DNA of 64,000 bases from Jannaschia sp. W003 (GCF_025144335.1 NZ_CP083539.1:3163501-3227500), one strand, 5' to 3'; shown: positions 27,577 through 36,790, counted from the first letter of the stretch. Notes: generated by a model not told the origin, from the letters alone. Numbers and translations: made by a program.

Positions 27577-28403
27577 GGCGCGTGGTCCCGCACCAGCCGC
27601 TCCTCGCCCGCGACGCAGAGGAAACGTCGGCCCTTCAAGCGTCCGATCACCGTCAGCCCGACCTCCTGCGCCACGCGCACCCCCCAGGCGGTGAAGCCCG
27701 AGCGCGAGACCAGCGCGGGGATGCCCATCGCGGCGCACTTGATCACCATCTCCGAGGTCAGCCGCCCGGTGGTGTACATCACCTTGTCGTCCGGCACGGT
27801 CCCCGTGACACGCATCCAACCGGCCAGCTTGTCCACCGCGTTGTGGCGGCCCACGTCCTCGAAGTAGGCCAGCGGCTCGGCGCCGCGGCAGAGGCATGTC
27901 CCGTGGATCGCGCCTGCCTCGAGGTAGAGCGAGGGCGTGCGGTTGATGGCCTGGCTCAGCGCCATGAGGTCCGAGGTCCGCACCTCGAGGGGCGGCAGGC
28001 GCAGGCCGGCCATGCCCTCCATCATGTCGCCGAACACGGTGCCCACGGCGCAGCCCGAGGTGCGGGTGGCGCGGGCGAGCTTGGCCTCGTGGTCGGTCTC
28101 GCGGGCCGTGCGGACCACGACCACGCCCAATTCGGCGTCGAAGTCCACGCCCGTCACCGCGTCCTCGGGGCGCAGCATCCTCTGGTTGGCGAGGAAGCCC
28201 AGCGCCAGCCACTCGGGGTGGTCTCCCACGGTCATCGCCGTCACGATCTCGCGGGCGTTGAGGTAGATCGTCAGGGGCCGCTCCTCGACCACGCGCAAGG
28301 GCACGGGCGCGCCGGTCTCGTCGCGCGCCTCGACGGGGGCGGTGAGGCCCGGGGCGCCCGGGTCGGGGGCGACGAGGAGCGAGGGGGCGAGCTGGGTGGC
28401 CAA
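27573..28403 (-). CDS. fdhD: Formate dehydrogenase accessory sulfurtransferase FdhD
   Basis: 276 residues. Conserved FdhD segments include YLNAREIVTAM, FEDVGRHNAVDKLAGW and YTTGRLTSEMVIKCAAMGIP. FdhD carries sulfur from IscS to the molybdenum centre of formate dehydrogenase. The E. coli sulfur-binding CxxC loop is reduced here to a single Cys (C118 in TSGCAVGTVFGD, with Gly at the second position). The start is a TTG with a strong GGAGGA Shine-Dalgarno 7 bases upstream. First gene of the molybdenum cofactor operon. No formate dehydrogenase structural gene is in the window. Confidence 0.94.
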   Translation of the reverse strand: MATQLAPSLLVAPDPGAPGLTAPVEARDETGAPVPLRVVEERPLTIYLNAREIVTAMTVGDHPEWLALGFLANQRMLRPEDAVTGVDFDAELGVVVVRTARETDHEAKLARATRTSGCAVGTVFGDMMEGMAGLRLPPLEVRTSDLMALSQAINRTPSLYLEAGAIHGTCLCRGAEPLAYFEDVGRHNAVDKLAGWMRVTGTVPDDKVMYTTGRLTSEMVIKCAAMGIPALVSRSGFTAWGVRVAQEVGLTVIGRLKGRRFLCVAGEERLVRDHAP

Positions 28404-28485
28404 GGGCGTGTCCTCCGGCGCGGAAGGTGCTGGCGCAGGCGGGGAGTTGCAAGGGCGGGGACGGGGTGGCGCCGTAGGGTCGGGT

Positions 28486-28646
28486 CACGCCCCGGCCTTG
28501 CGCCGGGGTCTCCGAGGGACGGTGGGGATGCCATCGGGCCGCGCGCGCGAGCGGCGAAGCATGGGTACACTTCCGTCCCGGTCCCGCACCATTCCACCCG
28601 CATCGCGGATCGTACCCCGAGGCCCCGGCGCAGGGCTGGGGCGTGG
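28486..28646. repeat. Paired palindromic intergenic repeat, copy 3 of 6
   Basis: Left unit 28486-28514 (CACGCCCCGGCCTTGCGCCG and GGGTCTCCG) and right unit 28613-28646 (CCCCGAGGCCCCGGCGCAGG then GCTGGGGCGTGG) in opposite orientation, separated by about 100 bases. It is the longest copy, between divergent genes. Confidence 0.75.
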
Positions 28647-28660
28647 TGCGCTCCGCCCTC

Positions 28661-28705
28661 CTTCCTCTGGCTCCAAATACCTCGGGGCCCGGGGCAGCGC
28701 CCCGG
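28661..28705. repeat. AAATACCTCGGGG-type dispersed repeat, copy 2 of 3
   Basis: CTTCCTCTGGCTCC, then AAATACCTCGGGG (28675-28687), then a GGGGC-AGC-GCCCC hairpin (28691-28703). The orientation is opposite to copy 1. It directly abuts the paired palindromic repeat, so the two families can be neighbours. Confidence 0.7.
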
Positions 28706-28777
28706 AATCACCGCCCCCTCCCCTGCAACGCCGCACCGCCGCTGGACACCGCCCCTGCGCGCCCCTACCGCGCCTCC

Positions 28778-29455
28778 ATGACCCAAGCGTTCCGCCGCGG
28801 CGTCCTCGACGGCCTGCCCTTCATCGTCATCATGGCCCCGTTCGGCGCGCTCTTCGGCGTGCTCGCCACCGAGGCGGGGCTGCGGCTCGACCAGACGCTG
28901 GCCTTCTCGGCGGTGGTGATCGCGGGCGCCGCGCAGTTCACCGCGCTCGGCCTCATGGACGCGGGCGCGCCCGTGGCGGTGGTGCTCTTGTCCGCGCTCG
29001 CGGTGAACCTGCGGATGATGATGTACTCGGCAGCCCTCGTCCCGCACCTCGGCTCGGCGCCGCGCTGGCAGCGGGCCGCAGCCTCCTACCTCCTGGTGGA
29101 CCAGACCTACGCCCTGTCGGCCGCGCGCTTCGAGGAGACGCCCTGGAGCGTGCCCGACAAGATGCGCTACTTCGCGGGCACCGCCCTGCCCGTCTTCCCG
29201 GCCTGGACCGGCGGCACGCTGCTCGGCGCCGAACTGGGCGCGCGCGTCCCCGAGAGCTGGCCGCTCGACTTCGCCATGCCGCTCGCCTTTCTGGCCCTGG
29301 TCGGCCCGATGCTGCGCACCCGCGCCCACGTGGCAGCAGCCTTCGTGTCGGTTGTGGCGGCGCTGGGGCTGGCGTGGCTGCCCTGGAACCTCGGGCTGCT
29401 GGCCGCCGCCGCGCTTGCCATGGCCACCGGCGCCGAAGTGGAGCGGCGGTCGTGA
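28778..29455 (+). CDS. azlC: AzlC family branched-chain amino acid exporter subunit
   Basis: 225 residues with about five membrane helices. AzlC signatures are FRRGVLDGLPFIVIMAPFGALFG, AGAAQFTALGLMDAGAP, VNLRMMMYSAALVPHL and LLVDQTYALS. With AzlD it forms a two-component exporter, shown for branched-chain amino acids (BrnFE/YgaZH); methionine or azaleucine are other known substrates. azlD follows with a GTGA overlap. The closest ATG before the conserved N-terminus is used. Confidence 0.95.
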   Translation: MTQAFRRGVLDGLPFIVIMAPFGALFGVLATEAGLRLDQTLAFSAVVIAGAAQFTALGLMDAGAPVAVVLLSALAVNLRMMMYSAALVPHLGSAPRWQRAAASYLLVDQTYALSAARFEETPWSVPDKMRYFAGTALPVFPAWTGGTLLGAELGARVPESWPLDFAMPLAFLALVGPMLRTRAHVAAAFVSVVAALGLAWLPWNLGLLAAAALAMATGAEVERRS

Positions 29456-29772
29456 GCGACGCGGTGGTCTGGTTCGTGATCGTGGCCCTCGGGGCGGCGA
29501 CCTACCTCGTGCGGTGGAGCTTCCTCGGCCTCATCGGCGACCGCCCCCTGCCCCCGTGGCTCCTGCGCCATCTGCGCTACACCGGCGTCGCGGTGATCCC
29601 CGGGCTGGTGGCGCCGCTGGTGCTCTGGCCCGCCTCCACGGGCGGCGCGGTGGATCCGTGGCGCCTCCTGGCGGCGGCGGCGACCCTCGGGGTGGCGGCC
29701 TGGCGCAAGGATGTCCTGCAGGCGGTGGCGGCGGGCGCGGTGGTGCTGGGCGCGGCGGCGCTTCTGAGCTGA
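29452..29772 (+). CDS. azlD: AzlD domain protein, small subunit of the amino acid exporter
   Basis: 106 residues with four hydrophobic segments (VVWFVIVALGAATYLVRWSFL, RYTGVAVIPGLVAPLVLW, then two C-terminal helices). The AATYLxR and PxWLxRxLRYxGxAVxPxLV patterns are diagnostic for AzlD/BrnE. It should pair with AzlC in the inner membrane. The GTG start overlaps the azlC stop by 4 bases, indicating coupled synthesis. Confidence 0.94.
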   Translation: MSDAVVWFVIVALGAATYLVRWSFLGLIGDRPLPPWLLRHLRYTGVAVIPGLVAPLVLWPASTGGAVDPWRLLAAAATLGVAAWRKDVLQAVAAGAVVLGAAALLS

Positions 29773-29775
29773 CGC

Positions 29776-30240
29776 TCAGACGGGCAGCGCGGTCGTCTCC
29801 GACACCGTCTTGAGCGCGAAGCTCGACTGCAGCTTGGCCACCCCCGGTAGCCCGGCGAGGTGCTTGCGGTGGATGCGCGCGAAGTCCTCCGAGTCGCGCG
29901 CCACCACCTTCAGCAGGTAGTCGTAGGCGCCCGTCATCAGGTGGCATTCCAGCACGTCCGGGATGCGCGCGGCGGCGGCCTCGAAGGCGTCGAGCACGTC
30001 GTCGGCCTGTGAGGCGAGGCTGATCTCCACGAAGACCACCACGGGCCGCCCCACCGCGCGGCGGTCGAGCAGGGCCACCTGCGCGCGGATCACGCCCGCC
30101 CGCTCCAGCCGTTGGAGCCTGCGGTGGCACGCCGAGGGCGACAGGTGCACCCGCTCCGACAGCTCGGCCGCCGAGAGGCGCGCGTCGGCCTGCACGATTC
30201 GCAGGAGGCGCGCGTCCGTGTCGTCGTACTCCCGCTCCAC
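29776..30240 (-). CDS. Lrp/AsnC family transcriptional regulator, probably of ald
   Basis: 154 residues. A winged helix-turn-helix (YDDTDARLLRIVQADARLSAAELSERVHLSPSACHRRLQRLERAGVI) is followed by a RAM effector domain with HLMTGAYDYLLKVVARD, the ligand-loop signature of Lrp proteins. The GTG start is chosen because GGGAGGA lies 7 bases upstream, and the longer in-frame version would run over the operator region. It is divergent from alanine dehydrogenase, the layout of AldR-type regulators that activate ald in response to alanine; that role is inferred. Confidence 0.92.
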   Translation of the reverse strand: MEREYDDTDARLLRIVQADARLSAAELSERVHLSPSACHRRLQRLERAGVIRAQVALLDRRAVGRPVVVFVEISLASQADDVLDAFEAAAARIPDVLECHLMTGAYDYLLKVVARDSEDFARIHRKHLAGLPGVAKLQSSFALKTVSETTALPV

Positions 30241-30255
30241 GCACGATCCTCCCGC

Positions 30256-30300
30256 CGAAACGCCGTTTCGTGCACGATGCAGGCGCTGGGGCATCGATGC
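30256..30300. promoter_or_regulatory. Candidate operator cluster between the Lrp regulator and ald
   Basis: Three inverted-symmetry sites in 45 bases: CGAAACGCCGTTTCG at 30256-30270 (6-bp arms), TGCACGATGCA at 30271-30281 (4-bp arms) and the perfect 10-mer palindrome GCATCGATGC at 30291-30300. They lie between 16 bases upstream of the regulator start and about 78 bases upstream of the ald ATG, where Lrp-family octamers usually bind as several phased sites. Confidence 0.55.
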
Positions 30301-30377
30301 AAGCCGGGTTGCGCGAAGCATCGCCGCCGCGCCCGCGCTAGACTGCGTGCAGACACGCCTGTTCAGGGAGAACCACC

Positions 30378-31502
30378 ATGCTTGTCGGCTGCCCCAAGGA
30401 GATCAAGCCCCAGGAGTTCCGCGTCGGCCTCACGCCGTCCGCCGCGCTGGAGCTGATCGCCCACGACCACCAGGTCGTCATCGAGACCAACGCCGGCACC
30501 GGCTCGGGCTTTTCGGACGAGCAGTACCGCCAGATGGGCTGCGAGATCGTGGACACGGCCCAGGAGGTCTTCGCCCGCGCCGACATGATCGTGAAGGTCA
30601 AGGAGCCCCAGGCCCCCGAGCGCGCCATGCTGCGCGAGGGCCAGGTGCTGTTCACCTACCTCCACCTCGCCCCCGACCCCGAGCAGACGAAGGACCTCCT
30701 GGCCTCCGGCGCCACCTGCATCGCCTACGAGACCGTGACCGACCCGCGCGGCGGCCTGCCGCTGCTGGCGCCCATGTCCGAGGTAGCCGGGCGCCTCGCC
30801 CCGCAGATGGGCGCGTGGACGCTGCAGAAGGCCAACGGCGGGCGCGGCGTCCTGATGGGCGGCGTGCCCGGCGTCGGCCCGGCCAGCGTCGTGGTGATCG
30901 GCGGCGGCGTGGTCGGCACCCATGCGGCGCGCATCGCGGCCGGCATGGGCGCCGACGTCACCGTGCTCGACCGCTCGATCGACCGGCTGCGCTACCTCGA
31001 CGACGCCTTCGGCGGCGTCTTCAAGACCCGCTACGCCTCGGCCGGCAACACCGCCGAGATGGTCGTCGCCGCCGACATGGTGATCGGCGCCGTGCTGATC
31101 CCCGGTGCCGCGGCACCCAAGCTGGTGACCCGCGCGCAGCTCGCCCACATGAAGCCGGGCGCGGCCATCGTAGACGTGGCGATCGACCAAGGCGGCTGCT
31201 TCGAGACCTCGCGGGCGACCACGCACCAGGACCCGATCTACGAGGTGGACGGCATCATGCACTACTGCGTGGCGAACATGCCGGGCGCCGTGGCCCGCAC
31301 CTCGACCCTGGCCCTCGGCAACGCGACGCTGCCCTTCATGCTGCGCCTTGCCGATCTGGGCTGGAAGGAGGCCTGCGCCGCCGACCCGCACCTGCGCCGC
31401 GGCCTCAACGTCCACGCCGGCAAGCTGACCTACGCCGCCGTGGGCGAGGCGCTGGGGATGGACTCGACGCCCGTCGAGCAGGTGCTCGGCCTGGCCGCCT
31501 GA
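30378..31502 (+). CDS. ald: Alanine dehydrogenase
   Basis: 374 residues, the family size. Family features include [20 protein letters not shown] at the N-terminus, [12 protein letters not shown] with the catalytic His, [28 protein letters not shown] for NAD binding, and [22 protein letters not shown] with the catalytic Asp. It catalyses the reversible NAD-dependent deamination of L-alanine to pyruvate and ammonia. A GGGAGA Shine-Dalgarno is correctly spaced. Divergent Lrp-type regulator upstream; a paired repeat downstream separates it from convergent mscL. Confidence 0.97.
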   Translation: MLVGCPKEIKPQEFRVGLTPSAALELIAHDHQVVIETNAGTGSGFSDEQYRQMGCEIVDTAQEVFARADMIVKVKEPQAPERAMLREGQVLFTYLHLAPDPEQTKDLLASGATCIAYETVTDPRGGLPLLAPMSEVAGRLAPQMGAWTLQKANGGRGVLMGGVPGVGPASVVVIGGGVVGTHAARIAAGMGADVTVLDRSIDRLRYLDDAFGGVFKTRYASAGNTAEMVVAADMVIGAVLIPGAAAPKLVTRAQLAHMKPGAAIVDVAIDQGGCFETSRATTHQDPIYEVDGIMHYCVANMPGAVARTSTLALGNATLPFMLRLADLGWKEACAADPHLRRGLNVHAGKLTYAAVGEALGMDSTPVEQVLGLAA

Positions 31503-31512
31503 GGGCGGACGG

Positions 31513-31616
31513 CGACGCCCCGGTCTCGTGCCGGGGCCTCCGCCCTCCGCTGGCGCCCCGCTCCGCCACCGAAGCGCCAGCGGCACCCCGAGGCCCCGGA
31601 TCAGGTCCGGGGCGTG
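31513..31616. repeat. Paired palindromic intergenic repeat, copy 4 of 6
   Basis: The most compact copy: left unit 31513-31545 (ACGCCCCGGTCTCGTGCCGG and GGCCTCCG) and right unit 31582-31616 (CACCCCGAGGCCCCGGATCA and GGTCCGGGGCGTG). The middle contains CGCTGGCGC and its complement GCGCCAGCG, so the whole element can form nested hairpins. It fills the convergent gap between ald and mscL. Confidence 0.8.
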
Positions 31617-31622
31617 CCCCCC

Positions 31623-32057
31623 TCAGGGCGTCTTCTCGCCCTTCAGCGCGTCGCGGATGTCGATCAGCACGTCGAGCTGGCTTGGCCCGGTCTTCACCTC
31701 GGGCGCCACCTCGTCGGGGCGCTCCGCGGCGGCCTTGATGCGGTTCACGGCCTTCACCAGCATGAACACCACCATGGCGACGATGAAGAAGTTGATCACC
31801 GCCATCACGAACTTGCCCACCGCGAAGACCGGCTCGCCCGACTCCTTGGCCGCCTCCAGCGAGGCGTACTGGCCATCCCCGAGGACGTAGAACCAGCCCG
31901 AGAAGTCGATGCCGCCGGTGAACAGCGCGATCACCGGATTGATGAGGTCCGAGACCAGCGAGTTGACGATGGCCGTGAACGCCGCGCCGATGATGATGCC
32001 GACGGCGAGGTCGATCACGTTGCCCTTGGCGATGAAGTCCTTGAATTCCTGGATCAT
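31623..32057 (-). CDS. mscL: Large-conductance mechanosensitive channel MscL
   Basis: 144 residues. The N-terminus [27 protein letters not shown] is the conserved N-terminal helix plus TM1 pore lining. A periplasmic loop precedes TM2 ([26 protein letters not shown]). The channel opens under membrane tension to release solutes on osmotic downshift, consistent with a marine or variable-salinity habitat. A GAGGA Shine-Dalgarno lies before this ATG, whereas a longer in-frame version lacks family similarity. Confidence 0.97.
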   Translation of the reverse strand: MIQEFKDFIAKGNVIDLAVGIIIGAAFTAIVNSLVSDLINPVIALFTGGIDFSGWFYVLGDGQYASLEAAKESGEPVFAVGKFVMAVINFFIVAMVVFMLVKAVNRIKAAAERPDEVAPEVKTGPSQLDVLIDIRDALKGEKTP

Positions 32058-32198
32058 GGAAGTCCTCGTTGGGTTGTCCGGCCCCGCGGGGGCCCTGCGC
32101 GCACGGCCCATCCCCCGAACGCGCGCCGATGTCTGCCCCCCCCGCGCGCCGCGCGCCGCGCGCTGCGTCCCCCATGCGACACCCTTCGGGAGCTTCCG

Positions 32199-32900
32199 AT
32201 GACCGACCTCTCAGCCTTTCCGATCACCCGCCGCTGGCCGCCCCGGCGCGCGGACGCGGTCCAGCTCTACGGCTTCCCCACGCCGAACGGGCGCAAGGTG
32301 GCGATCATGCTCGAGGAGACGGGCCTCCCCTACGACGCCCACCGCGTCACGCTGGACCCGGCGGACGTGAAGTCGGAGGCCTTCACGTCGCTGAACCCCA
32401 ACGGGCGGATCCCCGCGATCCTCGACCCCACGGGCCCGGACGGACGGCCCGTGGCGCTGTTCGAGAGCGGCGCGATCCTGCTCTACCTCGGCGAGAAGGC
32501 GGGCCGGTTCCTCGGCCGCGACGCCGCGGAGCGGGCGCACGTCACCGCCTGGCTGATGTGGCAGATGGGGGGCCTCGGACCGGCCACGGGGCGGCTGGGC
32601 TGGCTGGTCCGCGGCGCGGGCCGCGCGGTCGCGGACCCGCGGCCCCGCCGGCACGCGGCGGACGAGGTGCGGCGGCTCCTGGGGGTGCTCGACGGCGCGC
32701 TGGAGGGGCGGGCGTGGATCGCCGGCGACTACTCGGTGGCGGACATGGCGATCGCGCCGTGGCTGGACGGGCTGGAGATGTACGGCGCGCGCGAGATCGC
32801 GGGCTGGGACGGGTTCGCGAACCTCGCCCCCTACCTCCACCGCTTCCGCGCCCGCCCGGCCGTGGCGCGCGGATGGGACGTGCCCCCGCGCGCGGGCTGA
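32199..32900 (+). CDS. Glutathione S-transferase family protein (YfcG/Ure2-like)
   Basis: 233 residues. An N-terminal thioredoxin-like domain ([28 protein letters not shown], with [14 protein letters not shown] and [12 protein letters not shown] for glutathione binding) is followed by an all-helical C-terminal domain ([20 protein letters not shown]). The PTPNGxKVxIMLEE pattern is typical of the YfcG/YghU disulfide-bond oxidoreductase group, which uses bound GSSG rather than a classical transferase reaction. The substrate is unknown. Confidence 0.9.
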   Translation: MTDLSAFPITRRWPPRRADAVQLYGFPTPNGRKVAIMLEETGLPYDAHRVTLDPADVKSEAFTSLNPNGRIPAILDPTGPDGRPVALFESGAILLYLGEKAGRFLGRDAAERAHVTAWLMWQMGGLGPATGRLGWLVRGAGRAVADPRPRRHAADEVRRLLGVLDGALEGRAWIAGDYSVADMAIAPWLDGLEMYGAREIAGWDGFANLAPYLHRFRARPAVARGWDVPPRAG

Positions 32901-32910
32901 GCCGCGCCCC

Positions 32911-33000
32911 TCATGTCGTTGCCGCGACGCCCCAGCCGAGGATCACGAGGACGGACAGCAGCGACAGCGCGAGGACCGCGATTTCCAGACGTTCGATCAT
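32911..33000 (-). CDS. 29-residue putative single-span membrane peptide
   Basis: ATG to TGA encodes MIERLEIAVLAL, continuing as an uninterrupted hydrophobic helix (LSLLSVLVILGWGVAATT). The short charged N-terminus and helix would span the membrane once. A weak AAGG sits 7 bases before the ATG. It occupies the gap between the GST gene and the YtoQ gene without overlap. No homolog is recalled; conservation would be needed to prove it is a gene. Confidence 0.45.
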   Translation of the reverse strand: MIERLEIAVLALSLLSVLVILGWGVAATT

Positions 33001-33055
33001 CCGCGAACCTTGCGCCGCGAGGCGTTGACGGTCGGTTAACGGCCCCGATCGGCGG

Positions 33056-33505
33056 TCAGTCCGGCAGCGCGCCCGTCAGGACGTAGCGCAGCACCGCTGC
33101 CACCTGCGCGGGCGTCTCGCACACGGCGGCCGCCGCCGCGCAGACCTCCTTGAGCGCGTGCCCGTGCTCGGGCGGGTGCTGCACGACGAGCGACTTGCCC
33201 AGCGCCGCCGCCTGCCCCGCGTCGAAGGCGGCGTTCCACTGGCGGTACTTCTCGCCGAAGCGCACCACCACCACGTCGGCCTCGGCGATGGCCTTGCGCG
33301 TGCGGATGCCGTTGATCCCGGCGCCCAGCCGGTCGTGCCAGACCTGCCGCTCCTCCTCGCCGAGGATGGCGACGCCGCAGTCGTCCGAGGCGGCGTGGTC
33401 GGTGACCGGCATGGTGAAGCGCACGGGCAGCCCCTCGCAGGCCCGCTCGATCTCGGCGCGCCAGCCCGAGTGGATCTCGCCGGCGAGGTAGACGGTCAGG
33501 TGCAT
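33056..33505 (-). CDS. YtoQ family protein
   Basis: 149 residues. MHLTVYLAGEIHSGWRAEI and EKYRQWNAAFDAGQAAALGKSLVV match the YtoQ family, whose fold is related to nucleoside 2-deoxyribosyltransferases (an N-terminal GEIHSxW motif and a central Asp/Glu-containing NAAFDAGxAAALGK segment). No biochemical function is established, and nucleotide-sugar hydrolase or transferase activity is only a fold-based guess. The ATG matches the family start. Confidence 0.88.
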   Translation of the reverse strand: MHLTVYLAGEIHSGWRAEIERACEGLPVRFTMPVTDHAASDDCGVAILGEEERQVWHDRLGAGINGIRTRKAIAEADVVVVRFGEKYRQWNAAFDAGQAAALGKSLVVQHPPEHGHALKEVCAAAAAVCETPAQVAAVLRYVLTGALPD

Positions 33506-33556
33506 GGGGGCCTCCGGGTTTCGCCCCGGCCTAGAACGCGGACCCGTGAAACGCAA

Positions 33557-33581
33557 AGGGCCCCGGCGATGCCGGGGCCCT
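33557..33581 (-). terminator. Rho-independent terminator of pnp
   Basis: Perfect 11-bp arms (AGGGCCCCGGC and complement) with a 3-base loop, 21 bases after the pnp stop on the minus strand, followed on that strand by TTGCGTTTC. It also sits just upstream of the YtoQ gene start, so it separates the two minus-strand units. Confidence 0.8.
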
Positions 33582-33601
33582 CTGTCGCGCTTGCCCGCCT
33601 A

Positions 33602-35734
33602 TCACTCGGCGTCGGCCTTGGCCTCTTCCTCGCCGGTCTCCTGGTTGACCATCTTCATGGCCAGCCGGACCTTGCCGCGGTCGTCGAAGCCCAGGAGCTT
33701 GACCCAGACCTCCTGGCCCTCCTTGAGGACGTCCGAGGGGTGGTTCAGGCGGCGGTTCTCGATCTGGGAGACGTGCACCAGCCCGTCGCGCTTGCCGAAG
33801 AAGTTCACGAAGGCGCCGAAGTCGACGATCTTCACGACCTTGCCGCGGTAGACCTTGCCCTCCTCGGGCTCGGCCACGATCGAGTGGATCATCTCGTAGG
33901 CCTTCTTGATGGCCTCGCCGTTGGCGGACGCGATCTTGATCACGCCGTCGTCGTTGATGTCCACCTTGGCGCCCGAGACCTCGACGATCTCGCGGATGAC
34001 CTTGCCGCCCGAGCCGATCACTTCGCGGATCTTGTCGGTGGGGATCTGCATGGTCTCGATGCGCGGCGCGTGCTCCGAGAACTCGCGGCGCCCTTCGGTC
34101 AGCGCCTTGCCCATCTCCTCGAGGATGTGCATCCGGCCCCGCTTGGCCTGCTCGAGGGCGGTCTCCATGATCTCGGGCGTGATGCCCGCGACCTTGATGT
34201 CCATCTGGAGCGAGGTGATGCCCGCCTCGGAGCCGGCGACCTTGAAGTCCATGTCGCCGAGGTGGTCCTCGTCGCCCAGGATGTCGGTCAGCACCGCGTA
34301 GGCGCCGTCGTCCTCGAGCACGAGGCCCATCGCCACGCCGGCCACGGGGGCCTTCAGCGGCACGCCCGCGTCCATCATCGACAGCGAGGCGCCGCAGACG
34401 GTGGCCATGGAGCTGGAGCCGTTCGACTCGGTGATCTCCGAGACGAGGCGGATCGTGTAGGGGAAGTCGGTCGGCGCCGGCAGCACCGCCTGCAGCGCGC
34501 GCCAGGCAAGCTTGCCGTGGCCGATCTCGCGGCGGCCCGGAGGCCCGAAGCGGCCCACCTCGCCCACCGAGTAGGGGGGGAAGTTGTAGTGCAGCAGGAA
34601 GTTCGAGCGGAAGTTGCCGTGCAGCGCGTCGATGATCTGCTCGTCGTCGCCCGTGCCCAGCGTGGTCACCACGAGTCCTTGCGTCTCGCCGCGCGTGAAC
34701 AGCGCCGAGCCGTGGGTGCGCGGCAGCAGCCCGACCTCGGCGTCGATGGCGCGCACGGTGTCGAGGGCGCGCCCGTCGATGCGCTTGCCGTTGCGCACCA
34801 CGTCGCCGCGCAGGACGGTGGATTCCAGCTTCTTGAGCGCGGAGCCGAGGTTTGCGTCCTCGCGCTGCTCGTCCGTCAGCGCCTCGCGGATCGCGTCCTT
34901 GGCGGCCGAGACGGCCGAGGTGCGCTCCTGCTTGTCGGTGATGGCGTAGGCGTCGCGCATGCGCTGCTCGCCGGCGGCCTTCACGGCCTCGAACAGATCC
35001 GAGTAGTCGGGCGCCTGGAAGTCGAACGGCTCCTTGGCAGCGTCCTCGGCCAGCGCGACGATCAGGTCGATCACGGGCTGCATCTGCTCGTGGCCGAACT
35101 TCACGGCGCCCAGCATCTCGGCCTCGGACAGCTCGTAGGCCTCCGATTCCACCATCATCACGGCGTCCTTGGTGCCGGCGACGACCAGATCGAGGCGCTG
35201 CTCGGGGTCCATGCGGAGCCCCTGCATGTCATCGACGGCCGGGTTCAGCACGTACTCGCCGTCCACGAAGCCCACGCGGGCGCCGGCGATCGGGCCGCGG
35301 AAGGGCGCGCCCGAAATGGTGAGCGCGGCCGAGGCGGCGATCATGGCAACGATGTCGGGGTCGTTCTCGAGGTCGTGGCTGAGCACGGTGCAGATCACGA
35401 GGACTTCGTTCTTGAAGCCCGGCACGAACAGCGGGCGCAGGGGCCGGTCGATGAGACGGCTGGTGAGCGTCTCCTTCTCGGTGGGCCGCGCCTCGCGCTT
35501 GAAGAACCCGCCCGGGACCTTGCCGGCGGCGTAGTACTTCTCGTTGTAGTGAACCGTCAGGGGGAAGAAGTCCTGGCCCGGCTTCGGCGCCTTGGCGTAG
35601 GTCACGGCGGCCATGACGGAGGTCTCGCCGTAGGTCGCGATCACGCAGCCGTCGGCCTGGCGGGCGATCTTGCCGGTCTCGAGGGTGAGGGTGTCGTGCC
35701 CCCACTCCATATCTTTCTTCACGATGTCGAACAT
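33602..35734 (-). CDS. pnp: Polyribonucleotide nucleotidyltransferase (PNPase)
   Basis: 710 residues. Two RNase PH domains are separated by an alpha-helical linker (for example [27 protein letters not shown] in the first and [20 protein letters not shown] in the second, catalytic core). A KH domain ([20 protein letters not shown]) and an S1 domain ([28 protein letters not shown]) follow. It degrades RNA 3' to 5' by phosphorolysis and can work in a degradosome. MFDIVKK is chosen as the start, with AGGA upstream. rpsO, normally next to pnp, is about 1.9 kb away across two unrelated genes. Confidence 0.98.
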   Translation of the reverse strand: MFDIVKKDMEWGHDTLTLETGKIARQADGCVIATYGETSVMAAVTYAKAPKPGQDFFPLTVHYNEKYYAAGKVPGGFFKREARPTEKETLTSRLIDRPLRPLFVPGFKNEVLVICTVLSHDLENDPDIVAMIAASAALTISGAPFRGPIAGARVGFVDGEYVLNPAVDDMQGLRMDPEQRLDLVVAGTKDAVMMVESEAYELSEAEMLGAVKFGHEQMQPVIDLIVALAEDAAKEPFDFQAPDYSDLFEAVKAAGEQRMRDAYAITDKQERTSAVSAAKDAIREALTDEQREDANLGSALKKLESTVLRGDVVRNGKRIDGRALDTVRAIDAEVGLLPRTHGSALFTRGETQGLVVTTLGTGDDEQIIDALHGNFRSNFLLHYNFPPYSVGEVGRFGPPGRREIGHGKLAWRALQAVLPAPTDFPYTIRLVSEITESNGSSSMATVCGASLSMMDAGVPLKAPVAGVAMGLVLEDDGAYAVLTDILGDEDHLGDMDFKVAGSEAGITSLQMDIKVAGITPEIMETALEQAKRGRMHILEEMGKALTEGRREFSEHAPRIETMQIPTDKIREVIGSGGKVIREIVEVSGAKVDINDDGVIKIASANGEAIKKAYEMIHSIVAEPEEGKVYRGKVVKIVDFGAFVNFFGKRDGLVHVSQIENRRLNHPSDVLKEGQEVWVKLLGFDDRGKVRLAMKMVNQETGEEEAKADAE

Positions 35735-35962
35735 GCGTTTTCCTGTCTGGGAGCGCACCCGCCCCTGCGGGTCTCCCGAATGCGTGGCGGCCCCATTGCC
35801 GCCGGCCCCTGTGTCCTCTGCACGACGCCGGGGTCCGCTGCGTCACGTCTCAGATGGTGCGCATGTAGGGGCATCGGCGGCGGAAGGGAAGCCGCGGCGT
35901 GGGTGCGCGGGGCAACGATCCTCGCCGCTCCGCGTTGGAAGCCGACCCATCGGAGAATCGCC

Positions 35963-36790
35963 ATGTCCCGCCCCGCGCTCCGCCTCGCCGCGGCCGCCCT
36001 CGCCGTGCTCGCCCCCGCCGCCGCCCTCGCCGACACCGCCGCCGACCGGCGCGGCGACACCGCCTTCCACGACCCCGCCATCGCGCACGCCCCCGCCGAC
36101 GGAGTCGTGCGGCTCTACGGCGCGGGCGGGCCGCACACCGCGTTCCAGAAGGTGGCCGACGTCTGGGAAGAACGCACCGGCACCGAGGTCGAGGTCGTCG
36201 CCGGCCCCGAGAGCGACTGGACCGCCGACGCGCAGCGCGGCGCGGACATCCTGTGGGGCACCTCCGAGCAGTCCATGACCGCGTTCCTCCTGACCTACAC
36301 CGCGTTCGACCCCGCGAGCGTCGAGCCGATCTTCCTGCGCCCCGCGGTGATCGCCGTAGCCGCGGGCAACCCACGCGGGATCGAGGGCTTCGACGACCTG
36401 CTCGCCGAGGACGTCCGCATCGTCGTCACCGAGGGCGCTGGCGTCTACAACACCTCGGGCACGGGCGTGTGGGAGGACGTGGCCGGGCGGCTCGGGCGGC
36501 TGGAGGACGTGGCGCGCTTCCGAGGCAACATCGTCGCCTACGCGCTCGGCTCGGGCGCGAGCTACGCGCAGTTCGCGGAGCGGGATGCGGATGCGTGGAT
36601 CACCTGGCCCAACTGGCCGATCACCAAGGACGACCTGGACATGGTCGAGCTCGCGCCCGAGCGCACGATCTGGCGCGACGTGAACGTGGCCGTCTCGCCC
36701 GACGCGGACCCCGAGGCCCGCGCGTTCCTCGACTTCCTCGTGGGCGAGGAGGGGCAGGCGCTCATGCGGACCGAGGGCTGGGTCCGCTAG
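35963..36790 (+). CDS. AcfC-like periplasmic substrate-binding protein
   Basis: 275 residues with a signal peptide (MSRPALRLAAAALAVLAPAAALAD). The mature part begins RLYGAGGPHTAFQKVADVWEERTGTEVEV and has ADILWGTSEQSMT and VEGAGVYNTSGTGVWED-like segments, which resemble accessory colonization factor AcfC and related sulfate/molybdate-type periplasmic binding folds. It likely captures a small anion or other ligand; no ABC permease gene is adjacent, so it may be an orphan. The last 29 bases overlap the end of the convergent hydroxylase gene. Confidence 0.85.
   Translation: MSRPALRLAAAALAVLAPAAALADTAADRRGDTAFHDPAIAHAPADGVVRLYGAGGPHTAFQKVADVWEERTGTEVEVVAGPESDWTADAQRGADILWGTSEQSMTAFLLTYTAFDPASVEPIFLRPAVIAVAAGNPRGIEGFDDLLAEDVRIVVTEGAGVYNTSGTGVWEDVAGRLGRLEDVARFRGNIVAYALGSGASYAQFAERDADAWITWPNWPITKDDLDMVELAPERTIWRDVNVAVSPDADPEARAFLDFLVGEEGQALMRTEGWVR

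Larger units (their letters stand above)
28404..28777. other. 374-base divergent intergenic region between fdhD and azlC
   Basis: No gene is visible. It contains copy 3 of the paired palindromic repeat (28486-28646) and copy 2 of the AAATACCTCGGGG repeat (28661-28705). The promoters for fdhD and azlC must lie in the remaining about 80 bases at the left and 70 at the right; no clear -10/-35 pair was recognised. Confidence 0.6.
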
